Of a DNA stretch of 9,219 nucleotides, positions 1-4,992 are shown in pieces. Source of the stretch: Bacteroidales bacterium (GTDB lineage: Bacteria > Bacteroidota > Bacteroidia > Bacteroidales > GCA-2748055); contig JAOZLK010000141.1 of the NCBI GenBank assembly GCA_029934875.1, positions 1 through 9,219 on the forward strand, read 5' to 3'. The notes beneath the pieces were generated by a model. The model was not told the origin of the DNA and ran no database searches. It was given only the letters and a program-made list of their open reading frames with translations. Positions within the stretch are counted from its first letter, which is position 1, and every line of letters begins with the position of its first letter. Position numbers and translations under genes: made by a program.

Positions 1-446
1 GATTATTAGTTGAACAGTTGGACAGAAAGCTGCATCCATTTATTGAAGCAGGTAAAATTCCTATGCCTGAGAAAGGATGGCTCCACAGCATCCGCACAGC
101 CTTAAACATGACTCTTGAACAAATGGGTCAAAGGCTGAACAAAACAAAGCAGGCTGTAAAGAGGATAGAGACAAGTGAGGCCTCCGGATCGATTTCAATC
201 AATTTATTAAGGGAGGCAGGTAATGCAATTGGATTGAGCTTGGTTTATGGCTTTGTGCCTGTCAACGGTTCACTGGATAAACTTATTGAGGCGAAAGCCT
301 ACGAGCTTGCAGAGCGAATTGTACTAAGAGCCAATCATAATATGCTTCTGGAGGACCAGGCTACCAGTCAGGAAGCCCTGAGGAAATCTATCCAGGATTT
401 GGCCGCTGAACTAAAGCGAGAGATGAGAAAAACTCTATGGGAATAG
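1..446 (+). CDS. Mobile mystery protein A-like Xre-family HTH regulator (5' end off window)
   Basis: Probable DNA-binding antitoxin or regulator paired with the downstream Fic protein. The first possible start in the window is TTG at 18, but the frame stays open upstream to base 1 and reads LLVEQ before LDRKL. The family (mobile mystery protein A, TIGR02612-like) normally has a QLDRKL-type N-terminus preceded by further residues, so the true start lies outside and this entry is partial. Counted from the TTG, residues about 22-78 form an Xre/Cro helix-turn-helix: MTLEQMGQRL, then KTKQAVKRIE as recognition-helix region, ending in the family-like GLSLVYGFVP. The C-terminal part (85-142) is charged and probably helical. 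The stop overlaps the next gene by 10 bases, which implies translational coupling. Recognition is by motif memory; the antitoxin role is inferred from the pairing. Confidence 0.85.
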   Translation, partial: LLVEQLDRKLHPFIEAGKIPMPEKGWLHSIRTALNMTLEQMGQRLNKTKQAVKRIETSEASGSISINLLREAGNAIGLSLVYGFVPVNGSLDKLIEAKAYELAERIVLRANHNMLLEDQATSQEALRKSIQDLAAELKREMRKTLWE

Positions 447-1045
447 ACTTTGATTATAATCCGGGTCAAACACCACTGGATGAAGATGAAAAGGAAGGAC
501 TCCTTATTGAATCGATATCTTCAAGAGGTGAGTTAGATGAGTTTGAGCAGCTTAATATTGAAAAGGCAATTGAGTGGTCGATCAGTCATAAATTTGTCAA
601 GAGAATTATTCTTACCGAGGGGTTTGTAAAATCTCTGCATAAACAAATGTTTGGTGAAGTCTGGTCATGGGCCGGGCAATTTAGAAAATCGAATAAAAAT
701 ATTGGAGTTGATTGGACCATTATTGGGATCGAATTAAAGAAGTTGCTTGATGATGCTGAATTTTGGATTAAAAATAGTTCTTACAATCCTGATGAAATCG
801 CTATTCGTTTTAAACATAGATTGGTTAAAATTCATTGTTTTCCAAATGGTAATGGGAGGCATTCCAGAATGATGGCTGATATTATTATAGAATCAATTTT
901 TGAAATCGAAGTATTTGACTGGAGATATTCCAGCATGGTTCGGGCAGATGCAACCAGAGAGGAGTATATTAGCTCCATCAAAAAAGCTGATGGAGGAGAT
1001 ATTGAACCCCTCTTGGATTTTGCAAGAAGTAAAAAACACGTGTAA
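437..1045 (+). CDS. Mobile mystery protein B-like Fic-domain protein
   Basis: 202-residue Fic/DOC-fold protein, probably a nucleotide transferase (AMPylator-type) acting on an unknown cytoplasmic target, with the overlapping upstream HTH gene as likely partner. The Fic motif lies at residues 133-144: HCFPNGNGRHSR, with catalytic His133, the GNGR anion-binding loop (138-141) and Arg144. The position usually held by Asp/Glu that binds Mg is Asn137, and Pro of the usual HPF is Cys134. A flap-type segment WAGQFRKSNKNIG lies at 78-90. The N-terminal TPLDEDEKEG (12-21) and SRGELDEFEQLN (29-40) fit the mobile mystery B family (TIGR02613). A literal S/T-xxx-E-G/N inhibitory helix motif was not found, so any self-inhibition or inhibition by protein A cannot be read directly. 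The length matches the family and no damage is visible. The DNA is AT-rich: bases 541-600 hold 21 G+C of 60. Confidence 0.9.
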   Translation: MGIDFDYNPGQTPLDEDEKEGLLIESISSRGELDEFEQLNIEKAIEWSISHKFVKRIILTEGFVKSLHKQMFGEVWSWAGQFRKSNKNIGVDWTIIGIELKKLLDDAEFWIKNSSYNPDEIAIRFKHRLVKIHCFPNGNGRHSRMMADIIIESIFEIEVFDWRYSSMVRADATREEYISSIKKADGGDIEPLLDFARSKKHV

Positions 1046-1068
1046 AATAATATTGAATTGCACGTGTA
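1037..1068 (+). repeat. CACGTGTA direct repeat, possible operator
   Basis: CACGTGTA occurs at 1037-1044, overlapping the last codons of the Fic gene, and again at 1061-1068, with starts 24 bases apart. Each copy holds the palindrome CACGTG. The second copy lies inside the spacer of the putative promoter for the antitoxin/toxin pair, where a bound repressor would block RNA polymerase. Autoregulation by the antitoxin, alone or with toxin, is the norm for such modules, so an operator role is a reasonable inference. No binding evidence exists. Confidence 0.4.
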
Positions 1069-1088
1069 GTAAAGATTGAGTATTTTTG
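1058..1088 (+). promoter_or_regulatory. Putative Bacteroidota-type promoter for the DUF6364/PIN pair
   Basis: TATTTTTG at 1081-1088 is an exact match to the Bacteroidota -7 consensus TAnnTTTG. TTG at 1058-1060 can serve as the -33 element, with a 20-base spacer inside the usual range. Transcription would start near 1093-1097, about 25 bases before the antitoxin ATG at 1119. The element sits in the only intergenic gap of more than 70 bases in the window. It could serve not only the toxin pair but also the downstream propeller operon, which begins by overlapping the toxin gene. Confidence 0.5.
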
Positions 1089-1118
1089 TACATATCATTT
1101 TGTTATAAAGAGGGTGTT

Positions 1119-1373
1119 ATGAATACAAAACTCACATTAACCATTGACAAGAAGACTATAGGAAAAGCCAAGTACTATGCCAGTCAAAAGGGGCGTAGCC
1201 TGTCCGATATTGTGGAATGCTATTTAAAAGCTATTACCAGTAAAGAAGAGATCAAAGAAGTGAAAACAAGCCCGCGCATTAAATCCCTCAAGGGTTCTTT
1301 CAGTGTCCCGGATGATTTTGATTACAAAAAGGAGCTTTCCAGCGGACTGTCTGAAAAATACCTGGGTAAATGA
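1119..1373 (+). CDS. DUF6364-like antitoxin (VapB-type)
   Basis: 84-residue protein, likely the antitoxin for the PIN toxin directly downstream. The N-terminus MNTKLTLTID followed by KKTIGKAKYYASQKGRSLSD has the strand-helix-helix pattern of ribbon-helix-helix DNA-binding antitoxins. The C-terminal half (from about 45), rich in basic and aromatic residues and ending in FDYKKELSSGLSEKYLGK, fits the toxin-wrapping tail of the DUF6364 family. The ATG at 1119 was chosen over an in-frame ATG at 1086 because family homology begins at MNTK, because an AGAGGG purine stretch (1109-1114) sits just before it, and because the earlier start would fall on the promoter -7 box. The TGA stop overlaps an ATG (ATGA at 1370-1373) that is in a different frame from the toxin. 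Confidence 0.8.
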   Translation: MNTKLTLTIDKKTIGKAKYYASQKGRSLSDIVECYLKAITSKEEIKEVKTSPRIKSLKGSFSVPDDFDYKKELSSGLSEKYLGK

Positions 1374-1387
1374 AACTAAATTATTAA
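1370..1387 (+). other. Five-codon mini-ORF between antitoxin and toxin
   Basis: ATG at 1370 overlaps the antitoxin stop as ATGA and encodes only MKLNY before TAA at 1385-1387. The toxin's best start, GTG at 1390, lies two bases after that stop. The arrangement would let ribosomes pass from antitoxin to mini-ORF to toxin by termination and re-initiation, keeping toxin yield low. The geometry is directly visible; that the mini-ORF is translated is inference. Confidence 0.3.
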
Positions 1388-1389
1388 GG

Positions 1390-1812
1390 GTGAAAAATGT
1401 ATTAATCGATACAGATGTAATACTTGATTTCTTCTTCAATCGTGCTCCCTTTTCGGATCATGCTGAACAAATCTTTTCTTTATGTGATGCCGGCCAGATC
1501 AAAGGATATGTAACGCCTGTGATTTGCAGTAACACTTATTACCTTCTTCGAAAGGTTGCGAGGCACGACAAGGTGATTTCCAAAATGAACCAGTTGCTGG
1601 TGATCATGGAAGTTCTGAGGATGGACAAGGAGACGGTGACCCAGGCCCTCCATTCAGGGTTCAAGGATTTTGAAGACGCCCTGCAAAACTTTTCTGCGAC
1701 CCTTTCAGGAGAAATAGGTGTAATCCTTACCAGGAATGTTAAGGATTATGCAAAAAGTGAACTGGGCGTGATGACGCCCGAAAGTTATCTTAAGATTAAA
1801 GCATGGGTTTAG
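1390..1812 (+). CDS. PIN-domain toxin (VapC-like ribonuclease)
   Basis: Putative Mg-dependent endoribonuclease toxin of 140 residues. Numbering from GTG 1390, the N-terminus MKNVLIDTDVILDFFFNR is the classic PIN strand with acidic residues D7, D9 and D13. The central acidic cluster FKDFEDALQ gives D93, E95 and D96, and TRNVKDY gives N116 and D119, all at expected PIN positions. The stretch SNTYYLLRK (47-55) has Asn where many VapC proteins have the second catalytic Glu; this may be normal for this branch. The C-terminus (VMTPESYLK) is family-like. Codons in this frame continue upstream to 1303 inside the antitoxin gene, but homology begins at LIDTDV, so GTG 1390 is preferred. AAGGG lies too close to GTG for a good ribosome site. 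The stop at 1810-1812 overlaps the next gene's ATG region. Confidence 0.82.
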   Translation: MKNVLIDTDVILDFFFNRAPFSDHAEQIFSLCDAGQIKGYVTPVICSNTYYLLRKVARHDKVISKMNQLLVIMEVLRMDKETVTQALHSGFKDFEDALQNFSATLSGEIGVILTRNVKDYAKSELGVMTPESYLKIKAWV

Positions 1813-2957
1813 AAGCAAACATAGGGTGTCATAGACTCAGATTCCACATTCTGATGGCCTTGATGGGAGTATTTCTCTTTGCGAGCGTGGTTCTGAATGC
1901 CCAGGGGACTACGTGTTGGGAGAACGCCAGGGGCGATGCTAAGCTGACCGGTGTGAGTAGCGCCAGACTTCCCGATCAACCCGAATTGTTGTGGAACTTC
2001 TCTACAGGTGAGGGAATTAAAGCCTCCCCCGTGGTTTGTAATGGGGTCATCGTCGTGGGAACGGTGAGTGGTCAGATCTATGGAATCAATACGGATGGTA
2101 CACTGAAATGGAAGATTGTTACTGAGAACAGTATCGAGGCACCTGCGCTCTTTGCAAACGGGATGGTTTACGTGGGCAACCTGGACGGTTCGCTTTTTGC
2201 CATCGATCCACAGAGCGGGAACATCAAGTGGACCTATGTCTGTGAAAACCAGATCATGGGGGCTCCTGCCTATTATCAATCGGGCGACCTTAGGGTGATA
2301 ATGGTGGGCAGTTACGATTACTACCTGCATGGTGTGGATGCCGAAAGTGGTGAGGGCCTGTGGAAATACGAAACACTCAACTACATTAACGGGACCTGCG
2401 CCCTTTATAATGGAATGGCCATCTTCGGGGGCTGCGACGGATTCATCCGGGGAGTTCATGCTGCAGACGGTTCTGAGGGTTTTGGAATGGAGATATCCAC
2501 CTATGTGGCCAGTTCGGCCTGCGTTGATGGCGACCTGGCCTTTGTGGGTGACTACGATGGTCTTTTCTCTGCCCTTGATATGAAAGCCAGTAAGCTTCTG
2601 TGGAGCTTTGAAAACAAGGATGCGAACCTTCCTTTTATAGGATCTCCCGCAGTGAAGGGAAATCATGTCTTTATCGGGAACAGGGATAAGTTTATGTATT
2701 GCCTGAACAAAAAGAATGGTGAACTGGTTTGGAAGTATAATACCGGCAGCAGGGTGGATGCTTCTCCTGTGGTGGTGGGCAATAAGGTGTTAACTGCCAA
2801 TATGAGGGGAGATCTATTTCTCCTGGATATAAAATCGGGAAAACCCTCCTGGAGCTATGAGCTTGGAACGGCCATAAATGCCAACCCGGCCCTTATCGAC
2901 GATTATATGTTTGTGGCCGGAGATGACGGAAGGGTTTACTGTTTTGGGAAGAAATAG
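1803..2957 (+). CDS. Secreted eight-repeat PQQ-type beta-propeller protein
   Basis: 384-residue exported protein resembling BamB/PQQ-dehydrogenase propellers but with no extra catalytic domain. A signal peptide is clear: basic H10-R11-R13, hydrophobic core 14-31, probable cleavage after A33 (LNA-QG). There is no lipobox. ATG 1803 is kept because later in-frame ATGs (1854, 1863) would remove the basic n-region. RGDAKLTG (43-50) precedes eight repeats, each with a W-x-Y/F strand, a SP/AP turn and a V-G-x-DG-x-AID-like segment. The repeat tryptophans are W64, W103, W143, W187, W267, W310 and W350; the fifth repeat (about 227) lacks Trp. Eight repeats suit an eight-bladed closed propeller. The mature part has eight cysteines (38, 79, 147, 199, 211, 240, 300, 380). 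It is first in the operon with the glycosyltransferase and ABC genes and may be a scaffold or ligand-binding partner. PQQ binding itself is not supported. Confidence 0.85.
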   Translation: MGLEANIGCHRLRFHILMALMGVFLFASVVLNAQGTTCWENARGDAKLTGVSSARLPDQPELLWNFSTGEGIKASPVVCNGVIVVGTVSGQIYGINTDGTLKWKIVTENSIEAPALFANGMVYVGNLDGSLFAIDPQSGNIKWTYVCENQIMGAPAYYQSGDLRVIMVGSYDYYLHGVDAESGEGLWKYETLNYINGTCALYNGMAIFGGCDGFIRGVHAADGSEGFGMEISTYVASSACVDGDLAFVGDYDGLFSALDMKASKLLWSFENKDANLPFIGSPAVKGNHVFIGNRDKFMYCLNKKNGELVWKYNTGSRVDASPVVVGNKVLTANMRGDLFLLDIKSGKPSWSYELGTAINANPALIDDYMFVAGDDGRVYCFGKK

Positions 2958-2982
2958 TTAGGATAAGACTTATGAAACGTTT

Positions 2983-4299
2983 ATGAAAATAATGCACATT
3001 ATACCCGGATCGGGAGGAAGCTTCTATTGCGGGAACTGTTTGAGGGACTCAAAGTATGTTGAGGCACTGCGGAAATCAGATCACATGGTGGTCAAATTAC
3101 CCATGTACCTGCCACTTTTTGCCGATGAACACGATTTAAGCCGGGAGATCCCTGTATTCTACGGGGCCATCAGCATATACATGAAACAGCTGTTTCCCAT
3201 CTTCAGAAAGGCACCCGAATGGGTAGACCGCGCCCTGAATTCCAAGCCCATGTTAAAGCTGGCTTCCAAATTTGCAGGATCCACACGGGCCAAAGGACTG
3301 GAGGAGATGACAGTCTCCATGCTCCTGGGAGAAGAGGGACAGCAAAAGGACGAGCTTCAACGGATGGTTGACTGGATCGTTGAGAATTGCAGTCCAGATG
3401 TAGTCCACCTTTCAAATGCACTGCTCCTGGGTTTGGCTCAGCAGCTGTCCGACAGGCTAAAGGTGCCTGTGATTTGTTCCCTCCAGGATGAGGATGTGTG
3501 GGTTGATGTGATGAAGCCATCGGCAGCTGAAAGCGTTTGGAAGCTGATGTCAAAAAAAGCCGATGATGTAGCTGCATTCATTTCTGTGAGTGATTTTTAT
3601 GCAGGCGTTATGAAGGGGAAAATGAATATCCCCGACGAAAAACTGAAGTCGGTGCACGTCGGGGTTGACCCATCCGATTACCAGTTCAAAGCGGTTTCTG
3701 AAAAAGGTCGCAACATCGGGTACATTTCCCGCATGTGTCATGAGAATGGCCTGGACATCCTGGTGGATGCCTTCATCCTTTTGAAGCAGGAGGAGGGTTT
3801 TGATGATGTCAGGCTGATTCTTACCGGGGGCTCAACCGGAGATGATAAAAAATACCTGCACGACATCAGGAAAAAGCTGAAGGATAATAAGCTGGCCGGG
3901 CAGGTCGGGTTTCACGAAGATTTTGAAGAGCAGGGCCTGAAGGAGTACCTCGAAAAGGTTTCGCTGGTATCGGTGCCTGTGAGAAATGGCGAAGCATTCG
4001 GAATCTACCTGCTGGAGTGCATGGCTTCAGGTGTGCCCGTTGTGCAGCCGGCCCTCGGCGCATTCCCCGAAATTATTGCCCTGACAAAAGGTGGGGTGGT
4101 TTATGATGAGAATACCCCCGAGGTCCTGTCCGGTGCGCTTCAGAAACTATTGTCCGATCCGGAAGAGATGGAGAAACTGAGCTACAATGGAAAGTCAGGG
4201 GTGGAGGAGCACTTCCATATCGATATGCAGGCCGAGCGCATGGTCGAAGTTTACCAAAATGCGATTAAGTCTGTAACATCTGAAAAGTCAAAAGATTAG
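2983..4299 (+). CDS. GT4-like glycosyltransferase with YCGNC motif
   Basis: 438-residue GT-B-fold cytoplasmic glycosyltransferase; sugar and acceptor are unknown. The N-terminal domain starts MHIIPGSGGSFYCGNCLRD (4-22): the GG loop is usual for GT4, while the C16/C19 pair in YCGNCLRD marks a particular subfamily. PDVVHLSNALLLG (138-150) and SLQDEDVW (166-173) follow. The C-terminal donor domain shows GYISRMCHENGLDIL (246-260), LILTGGSTG (278-286), VGFHEDF (308-314) and the EX7E motif with E337 and E345, ending ASGVPVVQP. The donor-loop position usually held by Lys (EKG) is Asn255. ATG 2983 is used; ATG 2992 (residue 4) is possible. There is a 25-base gap to the propeller gene and two bases before the ATPase start, so it is translated within the same operon. 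The link to an FtsX-type ABC transporter suggests glycosylation of an envelope component that the transporter handles, which is inference. Confidence 0.85.
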   Translation: MKIMHIIPGSGGSFYCGNCLRDSKYVEALRKSDHMVVKLPMYLPLFADEHDLSREIPVFYGAISIYMKQLFPIFRKAPEWVDRALNSKPMLKLASKFAGSTRAKGLEEMTVSMLLGEEGQQKDELQRMVDWIVENCSPDVVHLSNALLLGLAQQLSDRLKVPVICSLQDEDVWVDVMKPSAAESVWKLMSKKADDVAAFISVSDFYAGVMKGKMNIPDEKLKSVHVGVDPSDYQFKAVSEKGRNIGYISRMCHENGLDILVDAFILLKQEEGFDDVRLILTGGSTGDDKKYLHDIRKKLKDNKLAGQVGFHEDFEEQGLKEYLEKVSLVSVPVRNGEAFGIYLLECMASGVPVVQPALGAFPEIIALTKGGVVYDENTPEVLSGALQKLLSDPEEMEKLSYNGKSGVEEHFHIDMQAERMVEVYQNAIKSVTSEKSKD

Positions 4300-4301
4300 C
4301 T

Positions 4302-4979
4302 ATGTTGTTGTCATTGAAAGATATAAGTAAGGGTTACGGGGCCTCGGGTGACAAGGCCCGGCGCCTGGTGCTTGATGATATTTCCCTCGAGGTTCAGGAG
4401 GGTGAAAAGTTAGCCATCCTTGGCCCTTCAGGATCGGGGAAGACCACCCTGCTCAATTTGATCGGGGGACTGGACTATCCCGATACGGGATCGCTTGTAT
4501 TTAATGGCAAGGACATAAGCAGCTATTCACAGGGTGAGATGGATGGCTACAGGAACAGGAACATTGGATTTGTTTTCCAGTTTCATCACCTGCTACCCCA
4601 GTGTACGCTCCTTGAGAATGTGCTGATTCCTACGCTTGTGAGCGACAGGGGAAGGGATGAAAACTATGAAAGGGCGCGCTCGCTGATGAGCAGGGTTGGT
4701 ATCTGGGATTACCGCGACAAACTTCCGGGGAAACTTTCGGGAGGGGAATGTCAGAGGGCTGCTGTGGTACGTGCCATGATCAACGCTCCGTCGATTCTGC
4801 TGGCCGATGAGCCCACAGGTGCACTGGACCGGGATAATGTGGAGACCATGGCTGATCTGCTCCTGGAATTGAACCGGGAAGACGGATTGACCCTACTGGT
4901 CGTTACCCACTCAAACTCACTGGCGGGTAAAATGGGAAGGGTCCTGGAGATCTCCGGGGGAAAGCTCCTGGAAAATTGA
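4302..4979 (+). CDS. ABC transporter ATPase, LolD/MacB class
   Basis: 225-residue nucleotide-binding subunit that should dimerise and drive the FtsX-like permease encoded next. All core motifs are present: Walker A GPSGSGKTT (41-49), Q-loop VFQFHHLLP with Q93, signature LSGGECQR (145-152), Walker B ILLADE (165-170) followed by the D-loop segment PTGALD, and switch His203 in VVTHS. FQFHHLLPQCTLLENVLIP is typical of the LolD/MacB/FtsE group that partners FtsX-fold permeases. The signature has Cys150 where LolD-type proteins usually have Gln. Its length is that of a stand-alone ATPase with no extra domain. It starts two bases after the glycosyltransferase stop and ends 13 bases before the permease start, so co-expression is expected. 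Function as an ATPase is near certain; the substrate of the complex is not known. Confidence 0.95.
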   Translation: MLLSLKDISKGYGASGDKARRLVLDDISLEVQEGEKLAILGPSGSGKTTLLNLIGGLDYPDTGSLVFNGKDISSYSQGEMDGYRNRNIGFVFQFHHLLPQCTLLENVLIPTLVSDRGRDENYERARSLMSRVGIWDYRDKLPGKLSGGECQRAAVVRAMINAPSILLADEPTGALDRDNVETMADLLLELNREDGLTLLVVTHSNSLAGKMGRVLEISGGKLLEN

Positions 4980-4992
4980 ACAAGCCTAAGTA

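Noticed and set aside
1086..1118. Upstream in-frame ATG for the antitoxin (extra MYISFCYKEGV)
   Set aside because: It overlaps the putative -7 box, has no ribosome site, and the extra residues do not fit the family N-terminus.
1809..2666. Long open frame on the minus strand (285 codons) antisense to the propeller gene
   Set aside because: The plus strand carries clear repeated beta-propeller motifs and a signal peptide; the minus-strand translation has no recognisable domain and is typical of shadow frames opposite repetitive coding DNA.
2906..2913. TATGTTTG, an exact TAnnTTTG match inside the 3' end of the propeller gene, as promoter for the glycosyltransferase
   Set aside because: No TTG-type -33 element lies 17-23 bases upstream, and the sequence is explained by coding for Tyr-Met-Phe-Val in the propeller.
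2972..2986. Five-codon ORF (MKRL) overlapping the glycosyltransferase start
   Set aside because: Short chance ATG in an AT-rich gap; it overlaps rather than precedes the real start and has no supporting ribosome site.
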